Shown in pieces: positions 9,679-18,119 of a DNA stretch of 64,000 nt (its first letter is position 1; each line of letters starts with the position of its first letter). The notes under the pieces were generated by a model. It saw only the letters and a list, made by a program, of their open reading frames with translations. It was not told where the DNA came from and did no database searches. Source of the stretch: Hymenobacter sp. UV11 (lineage in GTDB: Bacteria; Bacteroidota; Bacteroidia; Cytophagales; Hymenobacteraceae); NCBI RefSeq assembly GCF_004684095.1, contig NZ_SRII01000002.1:496692-560691 (forward strand), in the 5' to 3' direction. The translations under genes and the position numbers were made by a program.

Positions 9679-10959
9679 TTACAGGCCGGTTGAGAGGCTG
9701 AACTTGCCGCGCTGGGCAATGAGCTGCTGCCGCACGCCGGCCGCCCGGTAGGCCGCCACCGGCCGCAGCGCGCCGCCGGCCTGGCGGTAGGCCTCGGCTA
9801 CCAGCGGCCGCACGTCGGTGAGAAACGCGTCGCGCAGAATTTCCTCGGCCCGCACCGTGTCGTTGGCTTCTTGAGCTTCAGCCAGGGCGGGGCGGTCCAC
9901 GAGCAGGGCTTTGGCATAGGCCCCCAGGATGTTATCCACCGATTGTAGGAGGTCTTCGAGCGGGTCCTTGGTATTGTGGCTGGCGTCAATCATGTAGGCC
10001 ACGGCCGCAGTAGTCAGACTGGCGTCCTGGCTGGCATCCACTAATTCATTGAAAATCAAGAAGAGCTGAAACGGCTTGGCGCTGCCCGTGGTCAGGTCGT
10101 CGTCGCCGTAGCCCGAGCCGTTGAAGTGGAAACCGCCCAGGCGGCCCAGCTGCCGCAGGCGGCCCACAATCTGCTCGATGTTGGTGTTGGGCAGGTGGTG
10201 GCCCAGGTCCACGAGCACCTGCGCCTGCTGGCCCAGCGATTGGCACAGCGTGTACGACGTGCCCCAGTCGGGTATCACCATCGAGTAAAAATTGGGCTCG
10301 TAGGGCTTGTACTCGATGAGCATCGTCCAGTCGGAGGGTAGGGCCTCGTAGATGGTGGCCAGGCTCTCCTGGGTGCGCAGGTAGGCGCTACGCAAGTGGC
10401 TCTGGCCTGGAAAGTTAGAGCCATCGGCCAGCCACACGGTGTGCACCTTGGCGCCCAGCTGCGTGCCGTACCGGATGCACTCGATATTATGCGCCACGGC
10501 CTGCGCCCGCACGGCCGCGCTGGTGGCGCTCAGCGAGCCAAACTTGTATGTCTGCGCCTGGTCTTTCTGGTCCTGGAACGTGTTCGAGTTCATCGAATCA
10601 ATCGACAAGCCCTGCTCTTTCAGCAGCTGGTGCAGACCCGCAATATCCTGCGGAATATCCCAGGGGATGTGCAGCGAAATCGAGTTCGACGAGCCATTGA
10701 GCTGATTCAGCAAGCCCACGTCGTTAATTTTTTCCTCCAGCGAGCGCGGCTCGCCGCCCGCCGGAAACCGCCCGAAGCGCGTGCCGCCCGTGCCCAGCGC
10801 CCAACTCGGAATAGCCACCTGAAACTCCACCAGCTGCAGAATGATGGTGTGGGCATCGACCCCGCGCCGGCCCAGCAAGTCGGCTAGGTAGTCAAATTGC
10901 AGGTTGTGCTCGCCCAGCAGCGGCTGGTTGAGGTCGTGGAGTTGGTCTTCGGAGAGCAT
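9679..10959 (-). CDS. rhaI: L-rhamnose isomerase, RhaI type
   Basis: The 426-residue TIM-barrel sugar isomerase converts L-rhamnose to L-rhamnulose. It resembles the Pseudomonas stutzeri RhaI type rather than E. coli RhaA. Likely metal ligands are Glu in MLIEYKPYEP, Asp and His in VDLGHH, His in GGFHFNGSGYGDDDL and Asp in YMIDASHNTKD. It is the first gene of the operon; a tandem CAGGAG element lies 68-83 bp before the start. Some databases would call it rhaA. Confidence 0.92.
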   Translation of the reverse strand: MLSEDQLHDLNQPLLGEHNLQFDYLADLLGRRGVDAHTIILQLVEFQVAIPSWALGTGGTRFGRFPAGGEPRSLEEKINDVGLLNQLNGSSNSISLHIPWDIPQDIAGLHQLLKEQGLSIDSMNSNTFQDQKDQAQTYKFGSLSATSAAVRAQAVAHNIECIRYGTQLGAKVHTVWLADGSNFPGQSHLRSAYLRTQESLATIYEALPSDWTMLIEYKPYEPNFYSMVIPDWGTSYTLCQSLGQQAQVLVDLGHHLPNTNIEQIVGRLRQLGRLGGFHFNGSGYGDDDLTTGSAKPFQLFLIFNELVDASQDASLTTAAVAYMIDASHNTKDPLEDLLQSVDNILGAYAKALLVDRPALAEAQEANDTVRAEEILRDAFLTDVRPLVAEAYRQAGGALRPVAAYRAAGVRQQLIAQRGKFSLSTGL

Positions 10960-11026
10960 GGGCGCTGGGTGGGGGGTAGGCGGTGTTAGAAGAGTAGCAA
11001 ATTACCCCTTGCGCCTTGTCCGAACT

Positions 11027-11042
11027 GTTCTGAACTCTCCTG
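11027..11042 (-). promoter_or_regulatory. CAGGAG tandem operator upstream of rhaI
   Basis: Read toward rhaI, the site is CAGGAG-AGTT-CAGAAC, two hexamers 10 bp apart. Flanks match the rhaEW copy closely (CCCAGGCAGGAGAGTTC against CCCAAGCAGGAGAGTGC). A promoter-like TAATTTG lies about 25 bp further toward the gene. Confidence 0.7.
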
Positions 11043-11147
11043 CCTGGGGCGATTAACGTACCTAAACGCAGGGTGCGGCGGGGAGGCTTTCCGCTAAATT
11101 CCTGCGAAATTTTATATAAACAGTTACCAAGCAAGTAGTGTGTAGGC

Positions 11148-11171
11148 CTTGTTCTCACTATTGAGAACAGG
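11148..11171. promoter_or_regulatory. GTTCTCA-TGAGAAC dyad
   Basis: A perfect 7-bp dyad (GTTCTCA 11151-11157, TGAGAAC 11162-11168), extended by weaker pairs, lies about 190 bp before rhaI at the edge of the accessory patch. It could be a regulator site or a small hairpin. Nothing ties it to a gene. Confidence 0.4.
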
Positions 11172-11816
11172 CTCTAAAATGGTAGGCATGCGGTCGCCCC
11201 TGCCTCTGGTAAGCAACGCGACGGACTACTACCTGCCGGGCCGGCAGCCAGGGTTGCCCAAGCAGTGTGCTAATAGAAAATAATTAATAAATATTTGGTT
11301 TTCAGTGCTAGTACGGATGAGCAAGATTTTTAAGGCCCATACCTTTATAGAGAAGTAGCGCACTTACTAAAGCCGCACTACTAGTTGAGCTACTACGGCG
11401 AGCAGCCCGGTGTGCCCCCTTGCGAGTACGCCGCATAGTACCACGTCATGCCAAGTGAGGGCGGGGCGTGGGTTTGGAGGGATGGGGAAGAAAATACACG
11501 GAGGAAAGCGAGCTACTCATGGAGTACTAAGCAGGCCATACACAGCGGGTAGGCGGGGTAGCAAGGATTGTCTGCCCCGCCAGCGCATTGCGCTTCGACT
11601 GCATCATGCCTGGCCAGGGCCATTTGTCATTACAGTTCCAGCGCGCTCCATCCCTTAGCGACTAAAGCAGCCAGCTGGCCCTGGCTAGTGTTACCCGGGT
11701 TTCGCATTAGGAGCGGTCAGACCGCCTGCTCGTTTCCGGTGCCGAGCCCTGTTTACATCTTGCGGGCGGTCCGCAAGGTGAGAATCATTTTTTCACTTTT
11801 TTTCATTTTCAACGTC
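11172..11816. other. Non-coding stretch before the small two-Cys protein
   Basis: I see no convincing gene in these 645 bases. The part at 11270-11330 is markedly AT-rich (TAATTAATAAATATTTGG) and could hold a promoter for the downstream small gene. Open frames here lack family features and have poor codon bias. The local base composition is less GC-rich than the surrounding genes. Confidence 0.6.
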
Positions 11817-12080
11817 ATGCCAACTACCCACCAAGAACACCAGCTCAACTATGAAGAGCTGGGGGCCGCTGCGGCCAAGCTCGACCACGCCGCCGTAGAG
11901 AAGGCTGCCAGTGCCATGAGTGCGCCGACCGCCGCGGGCCTGGTCCCACCCCAAATATGCAACCTCTACGGCAAGGTAAAGCCGTTTTTGAAGCTTATTG
12001 CGAGCATCCCGTTTATACCAGGCAGCATTAAGGCGGCTATTAGTGCCTTTATGGCGGGCATGAACTTAATCTGCCCCTGA
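11817..12080 (+). CDS. Small two-cysteine protein of unknown function
   Basis: The 87-residue product has a polar Ala/Glu-rich N-terminal half (1-40) and a basic amphipathic C-terminal half. Cys48 (PPQICNLYGKVKPF) and Cys86 (MNLICP, at the very C-terminus) bracket two predicted helices with a PFIPGS turn. There is no signal peptide or lipobox. I chose ATG 11817; the frame stays open upstream but that part has no coding character. It lies 109 bp before a metzincin protease gene, which could act on it. The layout resembles a leader plus a cysteine-framed core, but I know of no assigned function. Confidence 0.65.
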   Translation: MPTTHQEHQLNYEELGAAAAKLDHAAVEKAASAMSAPTAAGLVPPQICNLYGKVKPFLKLIASIPFIPGSIKAAISAFMAGMNLICP

Positions 12081-12094
12081 GGTAGGTAGCTGGT

Positions 12095-12119
12095 TCGGGC
12101 CGGGGCATCCCCGGCCCGA
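12095..12119 (+). terminator. GC-rich hairpin between small protein and metzincin genes
   Basis: A perfect 11-bp stem with a 3-base loop (arms TCGGGCCGGGG / CCCCGGCCCGA) lies 15 bp after the small gene's stop. There is no T run, so it may attenuate or stabilise the RNA rather than end it. Confidence 0.55.
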
Positions 12120-12189
12120 CACTTAGCGCAGGCGGCGGTTGCTGTGTAGTACGTCGCCGTTTGCTTTTCACCTTACTTATTCTCTTCCT

Positions 12190-13002
12190 ATGGCTACTAC
12201 CCCTGCGGCCCCGGCCGAAGCCCCGCTGCTCACCTGCACCCCCATGCGCCTGCCGCAGGACCTGTGGATTCCGGCGGCAGCCCAGGCTACGACTATCAAC
12301 CCCGTCAACCACCCGCCCGTGGGCCGGATGGCGCAAGTGCTGAAAACTGCGCCTACGGCGCTTGAAATTGCCATCTTAACCACCAAAAAATGGCGTACGG
12401 TAGGGGTGCATCTTACCGTCGGCTTCCTCGATACCCCCCCGGTGGCGCTGCGCAAGCGCCTGCTGCTGCACATGAATGCCTGGGGAAAAATGGCCAACAT
12501 ATCGTTCAAGGAAAGCAAGAGCAACCCACAGGTACGCATCGCACGCGCGGGTGGCGCGCACGGAGGTTACTGGTCATACCTAGGCACCGATATTCTTAGC
12601 ATTGCTTCTGATAAGCCTACCATGAACCTGGAGGCTTTCACAATGAACACTCCAGATTCGGAGTTTTACCGGGTAGTACGCCACGAAACGGGGCACACCC
12701 TGGGCTTTCCGCACGAGCACATGCGGCAAGAGTTGGTGGCGCTAATTGACCCCAAGAAAGCTATTGCCTACTTCGGGGCTACTCAGGGCTGGTCGGCCGC
12801 CGAGGTAAAGGCGCAGGTACTCACACCGCTGGAAATATCATCGCTGGTGGGCACGGTGCCACCCGACCCGCATTCCATCATGTGCTACCAGATTCCGGGC
12901 ACCCTCACCAAAAATGGACAGCCCATTATTGGCGGCCCCGATATCGACAATACCGATTACGCTTTCGCTGCTACCATGTACCCGAAGCAACTGGTAAAGT
13001 AA
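12190..13002 (+). CDS. Astacin-like metzincin zinc protease, no signal peptide
   Basis: The 270-residue protein has a full metzincin zinc site, HETGHTLGFPHEH (His165, Glu166, His169, His175), and a Met-turn SIMCY around Met231, spaced as in astacin/M12A-like proteases. The N-terminus is polar with no secretion signal and no obvious prodomain. It should be an endopeptidase. Its only close neighbour is the 87-residue two-cysteine protein upstream, so a protease-substrate or protease-inhibitor pair is possible. Both genes interrupt the rhamnose cluster and may be acquired. Confidence 0.85.
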   Translation: MATTPAAPAEAPLLTCTPMRLPQDLWIPAAAQATTINPVNHPPVGRMAQVLKTAPTALEIAILTTKKWRTVGVHLTVGFLDTPPVALRKRLLLHMNAWGKMANISFKESKSNPQVRIARAGGAHGGYWSYLGTDILSIASDKPTMNLEAFTMNTPDSEFYRVVRHETGHTLGFPHEHMRQELVALIDPKKAIAYFGATQGWSAAEVKAQVLTPLEISSLVGTVPPDPHSIMCYQIPGTLTKNGQPIIGGPDIDNTDYAFAATMYPKQLVK

Positions 13003-13297
13003 TCGAATAGCGCCCTACCCCCTTGGGCCTTATTAGCAAAACTGCTGGAGAACCCCAACGAAGCCGTGCAACTTAAAATAGGCGGTAGGCAGCAAACGGG
13101 TGCAGCCCAGCTAAGGAATAAGGCTTGCGCGTAGAGCAACCCCCCAAAACTCCCTGAGTAGCGCAATGAATCAGTAATAGCTTGCCGATGTGCCCTGTTG
13201 CCACGTTGTGATAGTAGAGGCGTGGCCGCTTCATCATGACCAGCGCGAGTTATGTTGCGCCAAACCCGCGCTGATAATTTAACTCACCACCTCACTA
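13003..13297. other. Intergenic region with no recognised element
   Basis: These 295 bases separate the metzincin gene from the convergent end of the GntR gene. I see no gene, repeat-family member or clear terminator here. Confidence 0.5.
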
Positions 13298-14308
13298 CTA
13301 CAGCGAGCCGCGCCGGATAGTATAAAATGGGTTATTCACCTTCACGCGCTGCTTTTCGAGCAGCAGCTGGGCGGCGGTGCGGCCCATGGCCACGAAGTCG
13401 GTGGTAATGACCGTCATGTTCAGCAGCTCCTTGAGCGGGGTTTCGTTGAAGGAGATGATGCCGATTTCGCGGCCCAGCAGGAAGCTGGTCTGGCGGATTT
13501 TCTTCACCAGCTCCACCAGGTCGGTTTCGCGGATGACGACGTAGGCCGTGCCTTCGATGAGCACCTCGTTTTTGGCGTTTTCGACCACCGCGAAGTCCTT
13601 GTCGCGGCTCAGGCAAAAGGAGCGGAAGCCCCAGGGCAGCTCCTCGGGGTGGTTGGCGTCGGAGGGCAAGATGAGTACTAGGCGCGAGTACTTGGCCAGC
13701 AAATCCTGGGTGTTGACGAGCGCGTTGAAGATGTCCTTGTCGAAGTCCTGAAACACGCGCAGGCAGTCGTGGCCCAGTTCGGGCAGGTCCTTGTCGAGCA
13801 GCACCAGCTCCTGCGACGGGATGGTATTCAAGATGCTGCGGTACAGGTTTTTATCCGTGTCGAGTGTGAAGTGGGGCATCACCACGTAGTAGTTGTACTT
13901 GCCCAGGTTCTTCTCGATAATCTCCTGAAACAGGTTGACGTTGTAGTGGTGAATCTGTAAATCGACGGTGGCCTGGTCGCCCAGCGCCTCCAGAAAAGCG
14001 TAGTAAATCTCCTTTTTATAGGAGCTCAACTTGTTGAAAATCATCAGGATTTTCAGCTTGTTTGAGTCGCGCGACTGCACGTAGTAGCCCTTGCCCTGCA
14101 CCGACGTGATGAAGCCGCGCTCGCGCAGCTCCCGGTAGGCCTTTTCCACCGTGTCGCGGGCCAGGTAGTGCTCAATGCTCAGCTCGCTGATGCTGGGCAG
14201 CTGGTCGCCGTTTTTGAGCACGCCGCGCTCGATATCCGCGATAACCGACTGCACAATCTGCTTGTACTTGGGGGTTTTATCGAGCGGCTTGAGCTGGGGC
14301 GTGTACAT
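13298..14308 (-). CDS. GntR-family regulator with LacI-type sensor domain
   Basis: The 336-residue protein has an N-terminal GntR winged helix (residues 8-75; YKQIVQSVIADIERGVL, LPSISELS, AYRELRERGFI) and a C-terminal periplasmic-binding-protein-like sensor ending IGIISFNETPLKELL..FVAMGRTAAQLLL. Such proteins bind DNA as dimers and sense sugars. Its place directly before rhaEW makes it the best local candidate for a rhamnose regulator that recognises the CAGGAG element; this is inference. No CAGGAG copy lies before its own start. Confidence 0.9.
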   Translation of the reverse strand: MYTPQLKPLDKTPKYKQIVQSVIADIERGVLKNGDQLPSISELSIEHYLARDTVEKAYRELRERGFITSVQGKGYYVQSRDSNKLKILMIFNKLSSYKKEIYYAFLEALGDQATVDLQIHHYNVNLFQEIIEKNLGKYNYYVVMPHFTLDTDKNLYRSILNTIPSQELVLLDKDLPELGHDCLRVFQDFDKDIFNALVNTQDLLAKYSRLVLILPSDANHPEELPWGFRSFCLSRDKDFAVVENAKNEVLIEGTAYVVIRETDLVELVKKIRQTSFLLGREIGIISFNETPLKELLNMTVITTDFVAMGRTAAQLLLEKQRVKVNNPFYTIRRGSL

Positions 14309-14398
14309 AAAAAGAGCGAAGGTGGGTAGGGGGCCAAAACTACGGCAAGACGCAGAAAATATTGGCTATGGCCTTCAATTTAAGCATTTCCAAAACAA

Positions 14399-14498
14399 GA
14401 ACGTCATGCTGAGCTTGCCGAAACATCTCTACCACGCCGTTCGGGTTAGTAACCTACCGGCGTGGTAGAGATGCTTCGGCAAGCTCAGCATGACGTTC
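14399..14498. repeat. Family B inverted repeat (B1)
   Basis: The 40-bp arms 14399-14438 and 14459-14498 are inverted copies carrying GAACGTCATGCTGAGCTTGC. It lies between the end of rhaEW and the start of the GntR gene, both on the minus strand. Confidence 0.93.
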
Positions 14499-14520
14499 TA
14501 AGTATTACAGTAGGAAAAGC

Positions 14521-16629
14521 TTAGCGCACGAAAGCCATTGCTACCCCCCCGTCCACGTTCAGGACGTTGCCGGTGCTCTTGGCCAGCGAGCCATCCACGA
14601 ACACGAGCACGGCCTTGGCGATGTCCTCGGCCAGGACTTCCTCGCCCAGCAGCGTGCGCTTGGCGTAGTGCTGCGGCAGGTCTTCCACCTTCACGCCGTA
14701 GGCCTTGGCGCGGCCGGCGGCCCAGTCGCCCTCCCAAATTTTGGAGCCGCGCAGTACGGCGTCGGGGTTCACGGTATTGACCCGGATTTTGTCGGGACCC
14801 AGCTCGGCGGCCAGCAGGCGGCTCATGTGCAGCTGGGCAGCCTTGGCGGTGCCGTAGGCCACGTTATTGGGGCCGGCCACGAGGCCGTTTTTGCTGGCAA
14901 TGTTCACGATGTCGCCGCCCAGGTTTTGCTGGCGCATAATCTCCACCGCGCACTGGCTCACCAGGAACTGGCCCTTCACGAGCACGTCATTGAGGATGTC
15001 CCAGTCGGCCTGCGTCGTCTCCGACAAGGGCTTGCTGATGCTCAGGCCGGCGCAGTTCACCACAATGTCTACCCCCCCAAATTGCAGCGTGGCCTGCCGA
15101 AACGACTCGGCGATGGTGTCGGCATCGGTCACGTCGATGGCCGCCGTGAGGGCACTGTCCTTACCAAATTTCTTCCGCAGCGACTCCTGCGTTTCGGCCA
15201 GGCGGTCGCGGTCGGTGGCCACTACGCAGGCGCCGTGCTGGGCCAGCAGCTCGCAGATGGCCAGGCCGATGCCGCCGGTGCCGCCCGTCACGTAGGCCAC
15301 CTTGCCCGAGAGGGCCTTGGGCTTGGCCATGCGCTGGAGCTTGGCTTCTTCGAGCAGCCAGTACTCGATGTTGAAGGCCTCCTGCTCGGCCAGGCCCTGG
15401 TAGGTACTCACGGCCTCGGCGCCGCGCATCACGTTGATGGCGTTGGTGTAAAACTCGGCTGCCACGCGGGCCGTCTGCTTGTCTTTGGCGAAGCTCAGCA
15501 GCCCTACCCCCGGCCACAGGATGATAACTGGGTTGGCATCGCGCACGGCCGGGCTATTGTCGTGCTTGCAGCGCTCGTAGTAGGCCACGTAGTCCTGGCG
15601 ATAGTCGGCAAATAGCCCTTCGAGGTAGGCTTTTACAGCGGCCGCGTCGCCTTTCATCTGCTCGGGGTCGAGCACGAGGGGGCGGATTTTAGTGCGCAAA
15701 AAGTGGTCGGGGCAGCTGGTGCCTTTGGCGGCCAGGCGGGCCAGGTCGTGCGAGTTCACAAACTCCAGCACGCGGGCGTCGTCGGTGTAGTGGCCCAGCA
15801 TGCGGCGCTGGCTGCTGGCCAGGCCGCGCAGCAGGGGTAGGGCGGCGGCGGCCTGCGCGCGGCGGGTGGCTTCGTCGGGGCCGTTTTCCAGTTTCACGCC
15901 GCCGAATACCGGGCTTTTCTTACCGTAGTTAGCTTCGAGATAGGTAGCCGCCATCTCAATGACTTCCAGCGTATTGATATACGATTCGTAGCTCGTGTCG
16001 CCCCAGGTAAAGAGCCCGTGGCCGCCCAGAATGACGCCGCGCAGGCCGGGGTTGTCGGCCACTATTTTCTCCAGCTGCAGGCCCAGGTCGAAGCCCGGCT
16101 TCTGCCAGGGCAGCCAGCCCATGGTATCGCCCCAAATCTCGCGCATAATGGCCTCGCCGTCCTGGCTGGCCGCGATGGCGATGAGCGCATCGGGGTGTAG
16201 GTGGTCGATGTGCTTGAAGGGCAGCAGGCCGTGCAGCGGCGTATCGATGCTGGGCGTGGCGCACTTGGGGTCGAAGAGGCAGTACTCAAACAGGCCCACC
16301 ATCTCATCCTCGTGGGCCAGGCCGCGGTAGCGGGCCTTCAGCTGGTGCAGCTTCTCGACGTAGAGGTTGGCGCAGCCGGCTTTGGTGAGCGTGCCGATGT
16401 CGCCGCCCGAGCCTTTGACCCACATTACTTCGGCGGCTTCGCCGGTGACGGGGTTGGTGGCCTGAATTTTAACCGACGTATTGCCACCCGCGTAGTTGGT
16501 CAGGCGCAGGTCGGCCCCGAGCAGGTTGGAGCGGTAGAGGAACAGGGCCACTTCGTCGCCGGCCAGCTCGGCGGCTTTGGCTTCGTCCCAGAGGTAGCTA
16601 ACGTGCTGAAAGGTGAGGGTGGGGTGCAT
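14521..16629 (-). CDS. rhaEW: Bifunctional rhamnulose-1-phosphate aldolase / lactaldehyde dehydrogenase
   Basis: The 702-residue fusion has an N-terminal class II aldolase domain (about 1-430; HLHPDALIAI, LGGHGLFTWG) and a C-terminal short-chain dehydrogenase domain (about 435-702) with the nucleotide loop TGGTGGIG, NCAG, and the catalytic Ser plus YGTAK. It should split L-rhamnulose 1-phosphate to dihydroxyacetone phosphate and L-lactaldehyde and oxidise the latter to lactate. I start it at ATG 16629 because the longer open frame runs through the operator. rhaT is divergent; the shared region has two oppositely oriented CAGGAG tandems. Confidence 0.94.
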   Translation of the reverse strand: MHPTLTFQHVSYLWDEAKAAELAGDEVALFLYRSNLLGADLRLTNYAGGNTSVKIQATNPVTGEAAEVMWVKGSGGDIGTLTKAGCANLYVEKLHQLKARYRGLAHEDEMVGLFEYCLFDPKCATPSIDTPLHGLLPFKHIDHLHPDALIAIAASQDGEAIMREIWGDTMGWLPWQKPGFDLGLQLEKIVADNPGLRGVILGGHGLFTWGDTSYESYINTLEVIEMAATYLEANYGKKSPVFGGVKLENGPDEATRRAQAAAALPLLRGLASSQRRMLGHYTDDARVLEFVNSHDLARLAAKGTSCPDHFLRTKIRPLVLDPEQMKGDAAAVKAYLEGLFADYRQDYVAYYERCKHDNSPAVRDANPVIILWPGVGLLSFAKDKQTARVAAEFYTNAINVMRGAEAVSTYQGLAEQEAFNIEYWLLEEAKLQRMAKPKALSGKVAYVTGGTGGIGLAICELLAQHGACVVATDRDRLAETQESLRKKFGKDSALTAAIDVTDADTIAESFRQATLQFGGVDIVVNCAGLSISKPLSETTQADWDILNDVLVKGQFLVSQCAVEIMRQQNLGGDIVNIASKNGLVAGPNNVAYGTAKAAQLHMSRLLAAELGPDKIRVNTVNPDAVLRGSKIWEGDWAAGRAKAYGVKVEDLPQHYAKRTLLGEEVLAEDIAKAVLVFVDGSLAKSTGNVLNVDGGVAMAFVR

Positions 16630-16707
16630 AAGCAGGGTGAAATGAGCAACCGTAAAAAGTCCGGGCGTAGTTTGGGCACAAAACTCTGGCTTGCCCCGCC
16701 CGCCAAC

Positions 16708-16723
16708 CTCCTGCACTCTCCTG
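16708..16723 (-). promoter_or_regulatory. CAGGAG tandem operator upstream of rhaEW
   Basis: Read toward rhaEW the site is CAGGAGAGTGCAGGAG, two exact hexamers 10 bp apart, about 79-94 bp before the start codon. It is the cleanest copy of the element in the window. Confidence 0.75.
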
Positions 16724-16778
16724 CTTGGGCGTAAAAAAAATGTTACGCCCAGCGGATAGTTGGCGCCGCCCAGCTTAT

Positions 16779-16794
16779 CAGGAGAGCACAGGAG
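16779..16794 (+). promoter_or_regulatory. CAGGAG tandem operator upstream of rhaT
   Basis: CAGGAG-AGCA-CAGGAG, followed by AGTTTG, lies 71-86 bp before the rhaT start. It is the mirror image of the rhaEW copy 56 bp away, so each divergent gene has its own oriented site. Confidence 0.75.
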
Positions 16795-16864
16795 AGTTTG
16801 GGGGGGTAGGGGCCGCAGCTTTGCCAGTACACTCACGCTACTTTTTATCCCACCCACCCTATCT

Positions 16865-17956
16865 ATGGCCGTCATCTGGGGAGTCATTCTGCACGCGCTC
16901 GGGGGCTTTGCCTCGGGCAGCTTCTACTTGCCTTACAAAAAAGTAAAGGGTTGGGCCTGGGAAAGTTACTGGCTCGTGGGCGGTATTATCTCCTGGGTGT
17001 TTGCGCCCTGGATAATGGGCTCGCTCACGGTACATAACTTGCTGGGCGTGCTGCATCAGGCCGATAACTCGACCCTGCTCTGGACCTACATGTGGGGCGT
17101 GCTCTGGGGCTTCGGCGGCCTCACGTTTGGGCTGGCCATGCGCTACCTGGGCCTGAGCCTGGGCATGGCCGTGACGTTGGGCTTGTGCGCCGTGTTCGGC
17201 ACCATCGTGCCGCCGCTCTACCTGGGCACATTCCCGGCGCTGGTGCACTCGCCCTCGGGCCAAACCATCCTCATGGGCCTGGTGGTGTGCGTGATGGGCA
17301 TCGTGATTTGCGGCCTGGCGGGCATTATGAAGGAAAGGTCGCTGACCAGCAAGCAGAAAAAAGAAACGATTGCCGAATTTGACCTGCGCAAGGGCGTGCT
17401 GGTGGCCGTGTTTTCGGGCATTATGAGCGCCTGCATGTCATTTGGCCTCACCGCCGGCCAGCCCATCGCCGAGCTGGCCCGCCAGAGCGGCACCGCCGAG
17501 CTGTTTATGAATAACGCCATCCTGGTCGTGATTCTGCTGGGCGGCCTCACCACCAACGCCGTGTGGTGCATCTACCTCAACGTCAAGAATAAGACCTACA
17601 CCGACTACCTCAACCCCACCATGCCGGCGCTGCGCAACGTGCTGTTTTGCGCGGCGGCGGGCTTCACGTGGTACCTGCAGTTCTTCTTCTACGGCATGGG
17701 CGACAGCCAGATGGGCGCCTACCGCTTCTCGGGCTGGACGCTGCACATGGCCTTTATCATCGCCTTCAGCTCGTTCTGGGGCCTGATGCTGCACGAGTGG
17801 CGCGGTGCCAACCGCCTGACTATGCGCACGGTAGCGGTGGGAATTGTGGCCGTGGTATTCTCCACGGTAATTGTGGGCTATGGGAATTACCTGGGCTCGG
17901 AGCAGCCCACGGCCAGCAAAAAGGAGCAGCCCGCACGGCCCGTAGCGGCGGAGTAG
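16865..17956 (+). CDS. rhaT: L-rhamnose/proton symporter RhaT
   Basis: The 363-residue inner-membrane protein has about ten transmembrane helices and the RhaT signature regions: HALGGFASGSFYLPYKKVKGWAWE at residues 8-31, MWGVLWGFGGLTFGLAMRYLG, and a late FFFYGMGDSQMG. It should take L-rhamnose into the cytoplasm with a proton. ATG 16865 gives the usual short N-terminus ahead of helix 1; the longer open frame enters the operator. The C-terminal tail is polar. Repeat A3 and a CE12 esterase gene follow in the same direction. Confidence 0.95.
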   Translation: MAVIWGVILHALGGFASGSFYLPYKKVKGWAWESYWLVGGIISWVFAPWIMGSLTVHNLLGVLHQADNSTLLWTYMWGVLWGFGGLTFGLAMRYLGLSLGMAVTLGLCAVFGTIVPPLYLGTFPALVHSPSGQTILMGLVVCVMGIVICGLAGIMKERSLTSKQKKETIAEFDLRKGVLVAVFSGIMSACMSFGLTAGQPIAELARQSGTAELFMNNAILVVILLGGLTTNAVWCIYLNVKNKTYTDYLNPTMPALRNVLFCAAAGFTWYLQFFFYGMGDSQMGAYRFSGWTLHMAFIIAFSSFWGLMLHEWRGANRLTMRTVAVGIVAVVFSTVIVGYGNYLGSEQPTASKKEQPARPVAAE

Positions 17957-17971
17957 GCGGCGCAGGCGGCA

Positions 17972-18083
17972 CCTCACCCCCTAGCCCCCTCTCCAAAAGA
18001 GAGGGAGAACTAGTCTTTAGTCTTAGCTCTAAATACTAGAACTAGCCCCCCCTCTCTTTTGGAGAGGGGGCTAGGGGGTGAGG
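17972..18083. repeat. Family A inverted repeat (A3)
   Basis: The arms from 17972 and ending at 18083 are inverted copies (CCTCACCCCCTAGCCC, inner core CCAAAAG matched by CTTTTGG). It fills the gap between rhaT and the first esterase gene. Confidence 0.92.
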
Positions 18084-18119
18084 TGAACGCGAGGGCCTTT
18101 TAGCGAAATCCATTCAACT

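Noticed and set aside
11410..11658. 82-codon open frame upstream of the small two-Cys gene
   Set aside because: Low-complexity, Arg/Gly-rich product with no conserved pattern; probably chance in a non-coding stretch.
16630..16887. N-terminal extension of RhaEW from an upstream in-frame ATG
   Set aside because: The extension would cover the operator region and overlap the divergent rhaT start. ATG 16629 gives the family's normal N-terminus.
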